The notes under the pieces were generated by a model, which saw nothing but the letters and a program-made list of their open reading frames with translations, did no database searches and was not told the origin of the DNA. Shown piece by piece: positions 1-6,296 of a DNA stretch of 12,013 bases. The stretch's first letter is position 1; the number at the start of each line of letters is the position of its first letter. A program made the translations under genes and the position numbers. The stretch comes from Actinomycetota bacterium (GTDB lineage Bacteria; Actinomycetota; Actinomycetes; Mycobacteriales; Micromonosporaceae): assembly GCA_005885115.1 (NCBI GenBank), contig VAXX01000504.1, positions 3,493 to 15,505 on the forward strand, given 5' to 3'.

Positions 1-2
1 TC

Positions 3-629
3 ATGGATACGGTTTCCGCGGGTACCCGCGTGTACCAGCACCTCAAGACCGCCATCCTCGAACGTATCCACGCCGAGGGCGCCCTGCTGTCCGAAGCCGA
101 GATCGCCGCGGCGGTCGGCGTCTCCCGTACCCCGGTCCGGGAGGCCCTGCTCCGGCTGGAGTCCGAGGGCCTGGTCACCCTGTACCCCAAGCGCGGCGTC
201 CTCGTCCTGCCGGTCTCGGCCCGGGAGATCGAGGACGTGATCGACGCCCGGCGGCTGGTGGAGGTACACGCGGCCGGGCGGGCCTGGCAACGCCGTAGGC
301 ACCTGGCCGGCGAGCTGGCGCCGCTGGTGGACCAGATGCGGGCCGCGCGGGACGCCGGGGACGCGGTCGCGTTGATGACCGCCGACCGGTGCTTCCACGC
401 GGCCGTGGTCACCGCCGGGGACAACCGCATCCTCGCCGACCTGTACCAGCGCCTGCGCGACCGGCAGATGCGGATGGGGATCGCCGCGATGCGGGTCGAG
501 CCGCAGCGGATGGACCGGGCGGTGGCCGACCACAGCGAACTGCTCGACGCGCTGCGCGGGGACGACCCGGCGCGCTGGACGGCACTGGTGGACCACCACA
601 TCGACACCGTGGCGAGCCACCTGCGATGA
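3..629 (+). CDS. GntR-family transcriptional regulator, FCD (FadR-like) subfamily
   Basis: A 208-residue cytoplasmic DNA-binding regulator. Residues about 8-70 form the GntR winged helix-turn-helix, with the recognition segment VSRTPVREAL (40-49) followed by LESEGLV and a YPKRG wing. Residues about 75-205 are an all-helical FCD ligand domain; D128, H132, H177 and H198/H199 fit the usual metal/ligand-binding Asp-His-His set. Such proteins usually sense a small carboxylate or sugar-acid-like metabolite and repress neighbouring genes. The stop overlaps the ATG of the next gene (ATGA), so it is probably co-transcribed with that MFS transporter and may control it. The start is the first ATG in the window, only two bases from the edge; an earlier start cannot be excluded, but the protein begins at a normal place for the family. 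Its own promoter and operator lie outside the window. The ligand is unknown. Confidence 0.9.
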   Translation: MDTVSAGTRVYQHLKTAILERIHAEGALLSEAEIAAAVGVSRTPVREALLRLESEGLVTLYPKRGVLVLPVSAREIEDVIDARRLVEVHAAGRAWQRRRHLAGELAPLVDQMRAARDAGDAVALMTADRCFHAAVVTAGDNRILADLYQRLRDRQMRMGIAAMRVEPQRMDRAVADHSELLDALRGDDPARWTALVDHHIDTVASHLR

Positions 630-1939
630 GTCGCCGCGCGCTGCTCATCTGGGGGGTCGGGGTCTTCGCGTACCTCGTCGCCGTATTCCACCGGACCTCG
701 CTCGGCGTGGCCGGGGTGGCCGCGGCGCACCGGTTCGGGATCAGCGCCTCGGTGCTGGCCACCCTCTCGGTCGCCCAACTCGTCGTGTACGCCGCGATGC
801 AGATCCCGGTCGGCGTGCTGCTGGACCGGTTCGGGTCACGCCGGTTGCTGGTCGCCGGCTCCGCGCTGATGGCCGCCGGTCAACTCACCTTCGCCCTGGC
901 CACCCGGGTGGACCTGGCGATCCTGGCCCGGCTGCTGCTCGGCGCGGGCGACGCGATGATGTTCATCAGCGTGCTGCGGCTGGTCGCGGTCTGGCTGCCG
1001 GCCCGGCGCAATCCGGTGGTCCTCCAGCTCACCGGGGTACTCGGGCAACTCGGCTCGCTGGCCTCGGCGGTACCGGTCGTCGTGCTGCTGCGCGACGCGG
1101 GCTGGACGGTGACGTACCTGAGCGCGGCGGCCCTCGGGCTGGTCGCGGTCGGGCTGGTCGCGGCGGCGGTACGGGACGCCCCACCCGGTACCGTCCGGCC
1201 CGCGGTCGCGCCGGTGTCTCCGCTGCGCACGGTACGGCTGGCCTGGGCGGCACCCGGTACCCGGTTGGGGCTGTGGACGCACTTCGTCACCCAGTTCTCC
1301 GGCTTCGTGTTCGCCGTCCTGTGGGGGTACCCGTTCCTGGTCGACGGGGAGGGACTGGCACCCGGTACCGCCGCCCTCCTGCTGTCCCTGCTCAACGTGG
1401 TGATCCTCGGCAGCGGGCCGCTGCTGGGACAGTTCGTCGCCCGGTGGCCGTACCACCGCTCGATCTTCGCCCTGACCATCGCCGGCGCCACCGCCGCGGT
1501 CTGGACCACCGTGCTGCTCTGGCCCGGACGCGCCCCGCTGTGGCTGCTCGGCACGCTGGTCGCGGTCCTGGCGGTGAACGGCCCCGGCTCGATGATCGGC
1601 TTCGACTTCGCCCGCAGCTTCAACCCGCGTGGGCGGCTGGGCAGCGCCTCTGGGATCGTCAACGTCGGCGGCTTCACCGCGTCGATCCTGCTGATCATCG
1701 GTATCGGCGTGGTGCTCGACCTGCTCAGCCCCACCGCGGCCGGGCACTACCCGCTGTCGGCGTACCGCTGGGCGTTCGCGCTCCAGTACCTGATCTGGGC
1801 GGTCGGCGCGGTCCAGGTGCTGCGGCTGCGCCTGGCCACCCGGCGCGGGCTGGACCCGCAGACGCTGGCCAGCCTGCGGCGCGGCGTCGTGCTGGTGCCG
1901 ACGGACGGGGCCGCTCAGTCCCGCAACGACTCGGTGTAG
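626..1939 (+). CDS. MFS transporter (12 predicted membrane helices)
   Basis: A 437-residue integral membrane protein of the major facilitator superfamily. About twelve hydrophobic segments are visible. The family motif A lies in the loop between helices 2 and 3 (GVLLDRFGSRR, residues about 62-72). A longer polar linker near residues 190-210 (VRDAPPGTVRP) separates the two six-helix halves. The ATG overlaps the stop of the GntR gene by four bases (ATGA), implying translational coupling and probable regulation by that protein. The substrate cannot be read from the sequence; a sugar, organic acid or drug is possible. The 3' end overlaps the 3' end of rfbC on the opposite strand by 25 bp, with no visible terminator between the convergent genes. 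An upstream in-frame extension exists but runs inside the regulator gene in another frame, so 626 is the preferred start. Confidence 0.88.
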   Translation: MSRRALLIWGVGVFAYLVAVFHRTSLGVAGVAAAHRFGISASVLATLSVAQLVVYAAMQIPVGVLLDRFGSRRLLVAGSALMAAGQLTFALATRVDLAILARLLLGAGDAMMFISVLRLVAVWLPARRNPVVLQLTGVLGQLGSLASAVPVVVLLRDAGWTVTYLSAAALGLVAVGLVAAAVRDAPPGTVRPAVAPVSPLRTVRLAWAAPGTRLGLWTHFVTQFSGFVFAVLWGYPFLVDGEGLAPGTAALLLSLLNVVILGSGPLLGQFVARWPYHRSIFALTIAGATAAVWTTVLLWPGRAPLWLLGTLVAVLAVNGPGSMIGFDFARSFNPRGRLGSASGIVNVGGFTASILLIIGIGVVLDLLSPTAAGHYPLSAYRWAFALQYLIWAVGAVQVLRLRLATRRGLDPQTLASLRRGVVLVPTDGAAQSRNDSV

Positions 1940-2511
1940 GCCAGGCAGTCCTGGTACGTGGGCAGCCGGCCGTCCCGGCGGGCCTGCGCCAGCGACGGGG
2001 CGGCGCCGTCCCGGGCGGACAGCACCGGGGCCTCGGCGGGCCAGTCGATACCCAGCTCGGGGTCGAGTGGGTGGACCGTGCCCTCGGCGACCGGGTCGTA
2101 CGGCTGGGAGCACACGTACGCCAGGGTCGCGTCGTCGGTCAGCGCACAGAATCCGTGCCCGAGCCCCTCGGCGATGTACACCGCGCGCCGGTCCACGTCG
2201 TCCAGGCGGACCGTGTCGTACTGGCCGAAGGTGGGCGAGCCGACCCGGACGTCGACGATCACGTCGAGCAGGGCACCCCGTACGCAGGTGACGTACTTGG
2301 CCTGGCTGGGCGGGACGTTGATGTAGTGGATGCCCCGGACCACCCCCCGCGCGGATACCGAGATGTTCGCCTGGGCGACGGCCATCGGGTGCCCGACGTG
2401 CTCGGCGAGCAGGTCGGCCCGGTACCACTCCAGGAACAGCCCGCGCTGGTCGCCGTGCTGGGTCGGCGTGATCTCGAAGGCGCCGGTCATGGTCAGCGGC
2501 CTGATCTTCAC
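1915..2511 (-). CDS. rfbC: dTDP-4-dehydrorhamnose 3,5-epimerase (RmlC/RfbC)
   Basis: A 198-residue cupin-fold epimerase that converts dTDP-4-keto-6-deoxy-D-glucose to dTDP-4-keto-L-rhamnose, step three of dTDP-L-rhamnose synthesis, in the cytoplasm. The catalytic His is in RGIHY (H62), with the expected Lys (K72), the GHGF segment (118-121), the Tyr in TLAYVCS (Y132) and an Asp near SARD (D168). The length is normal and no part appears missing. The start chosen is the GTG at 2511: it overlaps the rfbA stop as GTGA and has AGGAG eight bases upstream (2524-2520). The ATG at 2490 would give 191 residues but lacks a ribosome site. It is the second gene of an rfbA-rfbC operon, and its 3' end overlaps the MFS gene by 25 bp. 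Some relatives act in deoxysugar antibiotic pathways, but the neighbouring rfbD favours rhamnose. Confidence 0.93.
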   Translation of the reverse strand: MKIRPLTMTGAFEITPTQHGDQRGLFLEWYRADLLAEHVGHPMAVAQANISVSARGVVRGIHYINVPPSQAKYVTCVRGALLDVIVDVRVGSPTFGQYDTVRLDDVDRRAVYIAEGLGHGFCALTDDATLAYVCSQPYDPVAEGTVHPLDPELGIDWPAEAPVLSARDGAAPSLAQARRDGRLPTYQDCLAYTESLRD

Positions 2512-3302
2512 CCGCGGTGCTCCTGTCCGGGCAGCCGACCGCTGGGCGAGGTCAGCAGGTTGACGAGGTAACTGCCGTACCCGCTCTTGAGCAGCGGCTC
2601 GGCCAGGGACTTGAGCCGGTCGTCGTCGATGAACCCGGCGCGCCAGGCGGCCTCCTCGATGCAGCCGATCTTCAGGCCCTGGCGTTCCTCGATCACCCGG
2701 ACGAACTCGGCGGCCTGGACGAGCGAGGAGAAGGTACCGGTGTCCAGCCAGGCGGTACCCCGGTCGAGGACGGTCACGTTCAGCTCGCCGGCCCGCCGGT
2801 ACTCCTCGTTGACCGCGGTGATCTCCAACTCGCCGCGGGCGCTCGGGGTGAGCTTCCCGGCGATGTCGACCACCCGGTTGTCGTAGAAGTACAGCCCGGG
2901 TACCACGTACGTGGACTTCGGCCGGGCCGGCTTCTCCTCGATCGACAGGACCGTACCGTCGTCGTCGAACTCCATGTTGTCGCCCAGGATCAGCGCGACC
3001 GACTGGTCGCCGATGAACTCGGCGCCGATCGTGAACGCCTGGGCGATCCCGGCCGGCTGCGGCTGGACCGCGTAGCCGATCGCCAGCCCGAGCTGGGTAC
3101 CGTCGCCGAGCAGTCGCTGGAACGGCGCCTGGTCCTCCGGCGTGGTGATCACCAGGATCTCCCGGATCCCGGCGCTGATCAGGGTGGCCAGCGGGTAGTA
3201 GATCATCGGCTTGTCGAAGACCGGCATGAGCTGCTTGGAGACCGCCCGGGTGATCGGCCACAACCGCGAGCCGGTCCCACCGGCCAGGAGGATGCCACGC
3301 AC
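2508..3302 (-). CDS. rfbA: Glucose-1-phosphate thymidylyltransferase (RmlA/RfbA) with an internal in-frame deletion
   Basis: The enzyme normally makes dTDP-glucose from glucose-1-phosphate and dTTP, the first step to dTDP-rhamnose. Family hallmarks are clear: nucleotide loop LAGGTGSRL (6-14), [17 protein letters not shown] (22-38), [11 protein letters not shown] (80-90), the metal Asp in LGDN (D108), [10 protein letters not shown] (121-130), [16 protein letters not shown] and the second metal Asp in AWLDTGT (D187). The odd part is that LGDN is followed by M110 and at once by EFDDDG. In complete members about 37 residues (IFYG ... ERYGVV) lie between. The total is 264 residues instead of about 290, despite an extra C-terminal tail (251-264). 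The lost piece includes core helix and strand and the YGVV Gly near the sugar site, so activity is doubtful. The frame stays open, so it is kept as a CDS. The GTG start at 3302 sits seven bases after a TAGGCT -10 box. Confidence 0.9.
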   Translation of the reverse strand: MRGILLAGGTGSRLWPITRAVSKQLMPVFDKPMIYYPLATLISAGIREILVITTPEDQAPFQRLLGDGTQLGLAIGYAVQPQPAGIAQAFTIGAEFIGDQSVALILGDNMEFDDDGTVLSIEEKPARPKSTYVVPGLYFYDNRVVDIAGKLTPSARGELEITAVNEEYRRAGELNVTVLDRGTAWLDTGTFSSLVQAAEFVRVIEERQGLKIGCIEEAAWRAGFIDDDRLKSLAEPLLKSGYGSYLVNLLTSPSGRLPGQEHRG

Positions 3303-3308
3303 CCTGGC

Positions 3309-3314
3309 AGCCTA
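3309..3314 (-). promoter_or_regulatory. Probable leaderless promoter -10 box for rfbA-rfbC
   Basis: On the minus strand the hexamer TAGGCT (3314 to 3309) fits the actinobacterial TAnnnT -10 pattern. It ends six bases before the rfbA GTG (3302), which would place transcription start at or next to the start codon, i.e. a leaderless mRNA. No ribosome site is seen before that GTG, which agrees. I could not find a convincing -35 box at 16-18 bp. Only 57 bp separate the divergent start codons, so a promoter must lie here or inside rfbB. Confidence 0.45.
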
Positions 3315-3336
3315 GCGGGTGGCAGGCTGGTCACCG

Positions 3337-3356
3337 TGACGCACTACACTGCGTCA
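3337..3356. promoter_or_regulatory. Perfect 7-bp inverted repeat, candidate operator between rfbA and rfbB
   Basis: The arms TGACGCA (3337-3343) and TGCGTCA (3350-3356) are exact reverse complements separated by six bases (CTACAC). The 13-bp centre-to-centre spacing is slightly longer than one DNA turn and suits a dimeric repressor. The spacer plus the first base of the right arm contains the presumed rfbB -10 box (TACACT, 3345-3350), so a bound protein would block that promoter directly and could also affect the divergent rfbA promoter about 30 bp away. No terminator-like T run follows. The binding protein is unknown; the GntR regulator at the left end of the window is one untested candidate. 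Confidence 0.5.
3345..3350 (+). promoter_or_regulatory. Probable -10 box of the rfbB glycan operon promoter
   Basis: TACACT fits TAnnnT and ends nine bases before the GTG at 3360, implying a leaderless or nearly leaderless transcript. No Shine-Dalgarno-like sequence precedes that GTG. The -35 region (about 3322-3327, GGCAGG) is poor. The box lies inside the inverted repeat at 3337-3356. If correct, it drives the whole plus-strand run from rfbB to the lhgO homologue. Confidence 0.45.
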
Positions 3357-3359
3357 TTC

Positions 3360-4349
3360 GTGGACATCCTCGTCACCGGCGGTGCCGGCTTCATCGGGTC
3401 GAACTACGTCCGGGGGGTGCTGTCGGGCCGGTACCCGGAGGTCGCCGACGCCCGGGTCACCGTGCTGGACAAGCTCACGTACTCGGGCAACCTGGAGAAC
3501 CTGCGGACGGTACGTGACGATCCTCGGTTCCGGTTCGTCCAGGGCGACATCGGCGACGCTGCGCTGCTGGCCGAGCTGGTACCGGGGCACCGGGCGATCG
3601 TCCACTTCGCGGCCGAGTCGCACGTGGACCGGTCGATCCTCGGCGCCGCGCCGTTCGTCACCGCCAACGTGCTGGGTACCCAGTTGCTGCTGGACGCCGC
3701 CCGGGCCGCCGGGGTGGACCGGTTCGTGCACGTGTCGACCGACGAGGTGTACGGGTCGATCGACGAGGGCGCCTGGACCGAGGACTGGCCGCTGCGCCCG
3801 AACTCGCCGTACGCCGCGTCCAAGGCGGGCTCGGACCTGATGGCGCTGGCCGCACACCGGACACACGGGATGGACGTGGTGGTCACCCGCTGCTCCAACA
3901 ACTACGGCCCGTACCAGTTCCCGGAGAAGGTCATCCCGCTGTTCGTCACCAACCTGCTGGACGGGCGGAAGGTGCCGCTCTACGGCGACGGCGGCAACGT
4001 GCGCGACTGGCTGCACGTCGACGACCACTGCCGGGGCGTACAACTGGCGCTGGAGAAGGGCCGCGCCGGCGAGGTGTACCACATCGGCGGCGGCACCGAG
4101 CTGACCAACCGCGAGCTGACCGGGCGGTTGCTCGCCGCCTGCGGCAAGGACTGGGAGAGCGTCGAGCCGGTCGCCGACCGCAAGGGCCACGACCGCCGCT
4201 ACGCGCTGGACATCACCAAAATCCAGCACGAGCTGGGGTACGTCCCGCAGGTGGACCTGGACTCGGGCCTGGCCGCGACGGTCCGCTGGTACGCCGGGAA
4301 CCGGGACTGGTGGGAGCCGTTGAAGGCCCGCGCCGCCCTGGCCGGCTGA
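3360..4349 (+). CDS. rfbB: dTDP-glucose 4,6-dehydratase (RmlB/RfbB)
   Basis: A 329-residue NAD-dependent short-chain dehydrogenase of the extended type, converting dTDP-glucose to dTDP-4-keto-6-deoxy-glucose (step two of dTDP-rhamnose synthesis). The Rossmann loop is GGAGFIG (7-13). The catalytic triplet STDEVYG holds T127, D128 and E129, and the active pair is Y151 and K155 in YAASK. HFAAESHVDRS (82-92), RCSNNYGPYQFPEK (177-190) and GNVRDWLHVDDH (212-223) are all typical of RmlB. The length is normal and nothing is missing. The start chosen is GTG 3360, which puts the Rossmann strand at the very N-terminus; GTG 3336 would add eight residues (THYTASF region) and also has no clear ribosome site. 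It is first in the plus-strand operon; its stop overlaps the rfbD ATG (TGATG). Confidence 0.95.
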   Translation: MDILVTGGAGFIGSNYVRGVLSGRYPEVADARVTVLDKLTYSGNLENLRTVRDDPRFRFVQGDIGDAALLAELVPGHRAIVHFAAESHVDRSILGAAPFVTANVLGTQLLLDAARAAGVDRFVHVSTDEVYGSIDEGAWTEDWPLRPNSPYAASKAGSDLMALAAHRTHGMDVVVTRCSNNYGPYQFPEKVIPLFVTNLLDGRKVPLYGDGGNVRDWLHVDDHCRGVQLALEKGRAGEVYHIGGGTELTNRELTGRLLAACGKDWESVEPVADRKGHDRRYALDITKIQHELGYVPQVDLDSGLAATVRWYAGNRDWWEPLKARAALAG

Positions 4350-5266
4350 TGCGCTGGCTGGTCACCGGCGCCGCCGGGATGCTCGGCCGGGACGTGTGTA
4401 CCGTCCTGGCGCAGGCCGGCGAGCACGCGGTCACCGCGGCCACCCGGGCCGACCTGGACCTGCTCGACCCCGACGCGGTACGGGCCGCGGTCGCCGGGCA
4501 CGACGTGGTGGTCAACACGGCGGCGTGGACGGACGTGGACGGCGCCGAAGCCGACGAGCCGGCGGCCACCGCCGTCAACGGGTCCGCGGTCGCCGACCTG
4601 GCCAGCGCCTGTGCCAGAACCGGTGCGTACCTGTTCCACCTGTCCACCGACTACGTGTTCGCGGGCGACGCCACCAGCCCGTACCCGGAGGACGCGCCGA
4701 CCGCGCCGGTCAACGCGTACGGGCGGAGCAAGCTCGTCGGCGAGCGGGCCGTCCTCGCGCAGCTCCCCGACCGCGGGTACGTGCTGCGGACCGCGTGGCT
4801 CTACAGCCCGTACGGGCGCAACTTCGTGACCACGATGCTCCGGCTGGCCCGGGAGCGGGACACCGTCGACGTGGTGGCCGACCAGGCCGGGCAGCCCACC
4901 TGGTCGTACGCCCTGGCGGCGCAACTGGTCGCCCTGGCCGGTGCCGCCGTCGCCGGGCACGGACCGCCCGGCGTGTACCACGCCACCGCGTCCGGCCAGA
5001 CCACCTGGTACGGCCTGGCCCGAGCGGTCTTCCAGGAGGCCGGACTGGACCCCGACCGGGTACGCCCGACGACCTCCGACCGGTTCCCCCGCCCCGCCCC
5101 GCGCCCCGGGTACAGCGTCCTCGGGCACGGCCGCTGGGCGGCGGCGGGGATTCCCGCCCTGCCGGACTGGCGTGGCATGCTGTCCCAGGCATTGTCCACG
5201 CCAGGCACCGCCGCCGGCACCACCGCGGGCGCCGGCGGTTCCCCGTCCCCCGGGCGCCGCGAGTAG
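4349..5266 (+). CDS. rfbD: dTDP-4-dehydrorhamnose reductase (RmlD/RfbD)
   Basis: A 305-residue NAD(P)H-dependent reductase that makes dTDP-L-rhamnose, the last step of the pathway. VTGAAGMLGRD (5-15) is the nucleotide loop. NTAAWTDVDGAE (56-67), LSTDYVF (98-104), the catalytic Y124/K128 pair in YGRSK, RTAWLYSPYGRNF (147-159) and VADQAGQPTW (176-185) follow in family order. The fold ends near residue 285. The last 20 residues are a low-complexity tail rich in Gly, Ala, Thr and Pro, probably disordered. The ATG overlaps the rfbB stop by one base (TGATG), so translation is likely coupled. The next gene starts 13 bp downstream behind its own AGGAG. With this gene the window encodes all four rhamnose-pathway enzymes, though RfbA is shortened. 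Confidence 0.94.
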   Translation: MRWLVTGAAGMLGRDVCTVLAQAGEHAVTAATRADLDLLDPDAVRAAVAGHDVVVNTAAWTDVDGAEADEPAATAVNGSAVADLASACARTGAYLFHLSTDYVFAGDATSPYPEDAPTAPVNAYGRSKLVGERAVLAQLPDRGYVLRTAWLYSPYGRNFVTTMLRLARERDTVDVVADQAGQPTWSYALAAQLVALAGAAVAGHGPPGVYHATASGQTTWYGLARAVFQEAGLDPDRVRPTTSDRFPRPAPRPGYSVLGHGRWAAAGIPALPDWRGMLSQALSTPGTAAGTTAGAGGSPSPGRRE

Positions 5267-5268
5267 TC

Positions 5269-5273
5269 AGGAG
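5269..5273 (+). promoter_or_regulatory. Ribosome binding site AGGAG of the DUF2304 gene
   Basis: AGGAG six bases before the GTG at 5280. It fixes the start of the small membrane protein gene, and it shows that translation of this frame is intended although the gene is now broken. Confidence 0.7.
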
Positions 5274-5279
5274 AGCAGC

Positions 5280-5608
5280 GTGAAGCTCACCGTCCTCACC
5301 GCGGTGACCGGCCTGGTCCTGCTGCTGATCATCTTCGAGCTGGTCCGCCGCCGCCAGCTCCGGGAGAAGTACGCCGTGCTGTGGGGGGCGGTGGGCATCG
5401 TGGTGCTCCCGCTGGGCTTCTTCCCCCGGCTGCTGGACACCGTCTCCCATCTGGTCGGCGTGGTGTCCGGGGTGAGCCTGGTGCTCTTTCTCGGACCCTG
5501 GCCGAGGATCCCGCGCTGCTGCGCACCGAGGTCCGAAACCTTCCGCCTGCTGATCCAGCCCAAGTGCTGGCTCACGAAAAGAGTCAGGTGGCCGATGATC
5601 AACGGTAA
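5280..5608 (+). pseudogene. DUF2304-type small membrane protein, interrupted by an internal deletion/frameshift
   Basis: The first 72 codons (5280-5495) look like a DUF2304 protein: KLTVLTAVTGLVLLLIIFEL (helix 1), RRRQLREKYAVLW, a second hydrophobic segment, then GVSLVLFLG, the beginning of a third helix. At about 5492-5495 the family-like sequence stops and continues in another frame, shifted by -1: RTLAEDPALLRTEV ... VADDQR with a TAA at 5606-5608. That second part resembles the usual cytoplasmic coiled-coil tail. The rest of helix 3 and the start of the tail, roughly 20-25 residues, seem absent; restoring the frame needs a loss of 3n+1 bases. In the unshifted frame no stop occurs, so the first part now reads straight through into the next glycosyltransferase. 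The two parts abut a GT2, the usual genomic partner of DUF2304, and the TAA overlaps the GT2 start by 14 bp. A sequencing or assembly error is possible. Confidence 0.75.
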
Positions 5609-6296
5609 GCGGGTCCTGATCGTCATCCCGGCGTGGAACGAGGAAGCTTCCGTCGGGCACACCGTTGGCGAGGTCTGTGGCGAGCTGCCGGACGTGGACG
5701 TCCTCGTGGTCGACGACGGGTCCGGCGACCGGACCTGCGAGGTGGCCCGGGAGGCGGGCGCGATCATCGCCCGGCTGCCGTACAACCTCGGCGTGGGCGG
5801 GGCGATGCGGCTGGGCTACCGGTACGGGTACGAGCACGGGTACGACGTGGTGATCCAGGTCGACGCGGACGGGCAGCACGACCCCCGGTACGTACCGAAG
5901 CTGGTCGACGCGCTGGACGAGGCCGACTTCGTGATCGGGGCCCGGTTCGCCGGCGAGGGCGACTACCGGGTACGCGGTCCGCGCCGGTGGGCGATGACCG
6001 TGCTCTCGGCGGTGCTGTCCCGGATGGCCGGCACCCGGCTGTCCGACACGACCTCCGGGTTCCGGGCCGCGAACCGACGCACCGTCGAGCTGTTCGCCCG
6101 GTGGTACCCGGTCGAGTACCTCGGCGACACCATCGAGGTCCTGGTCCGGCTGCTGCGCAGCAGGTACGTCGTCCGGCAGGTACCGGTGACGATGCGGCCC
6201 CGGCGCGCCGGCATCCCGAGCCACTCGCCGATCAAGTCGACCCTGTACCTGGCCCGGGCGCTGGTGATCCTGGTGCTGTCGATGGTCCGCCGGTGA
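5595..6296 (+). CDS. Family 2 glycosyltransferase, DPM1/GtrB-like
   Basis: A 233-residue GT-A enzyme. LIVIPAWNEE (8-17) and VVDDGSGDRT (38-47) form the nucleotide-binding half. QVDADGQHDP (88-97) carries the DxD metal site (D90, D92). GARFAGEGDY (115-124) and DTTSGFRAANRR (151-162) are typical of dolichol/polyprenol-phosphate sugar synthases. A single C-terminal hydrophobic stretch (about 216-230) may anchor it to the inner face of the membrane. The likely reaction is transfer of a sugar from a nucleotide donor to polyprenyl phosphate; donor unknown. ATG 5595 is preceded by AGGTGG and overlaps the end of the DUF2304 tail frame by 14 bp. Because of the upstream frame break, this frame is open back to GTG 5280, so a 338-residue fusion with the DUF2304 N-terminus could also be made. 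The enzyme itself appears complete. Confidence 0.87.
   Translation: MINGKRVLIVIPAWNEEASVGHTVGEVCGELPDVDVLVVDDGSGDRTCEVAREAGAIIARLPYNLGVGGAMRLGYRYGYEHGYDVVIQVDADGQHDPRYVPKLVDALDEADFVIGARFAGEGDYRVRGPRRWAMTVLSAVLSRMAGTRLSDTTSGFRAANRRTVELFARWYPVEYLGDTIEVLVRLLRSRYVVRQVPVTMRPRRAGIPSHSPIKSTLYLARALVILVLSMVRR

Noticed and set aside
1941..1954. Inverted repeat CCAGG-CAGT-CCTGG as terminator between MFS and rfbC
   Set aside because: Arms of only five bases, no T run on either strand, and it lies in rfbC coding sequence.
836..2428. Long open frame of 530 codons on the minus strand opposite the MFS gene and rfbC
   Set aside because: Its product is low-complexity Arg/Pro/Gly/Gln sequence with no family features; long antisense frames are common in GC-rich DNA. 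The opposite strand encodes clear MFS and RfbC proteins.
3336..3359. Upstream GTG at 3336 as the rfbB start
   Set aside because: It would put a polar eight-residue extension before the Rossmann strand and place the -10 box and palindrome within the gene; no ribosome site supports it. Not fully excluded.
5484..5500. Programmed -1 ribosomal frameshift in the DUF2304 gene
   Set aside because: The sequence CTCTTTCTCGG is not a classical X-XXY-YYZ slippery heptamer, and a shifted product would still lack most of helix 3, so a deletion explains the data better.
4710..6224. 504-codon minus-strand open frame over rfbD, DUF2304 and GT2
   Set aside because: Composition is typical of a shadow frame (His, Asp, Arg, Gln rich, no hydrophobic core), and three recognisable proteins lie on the plus strand.
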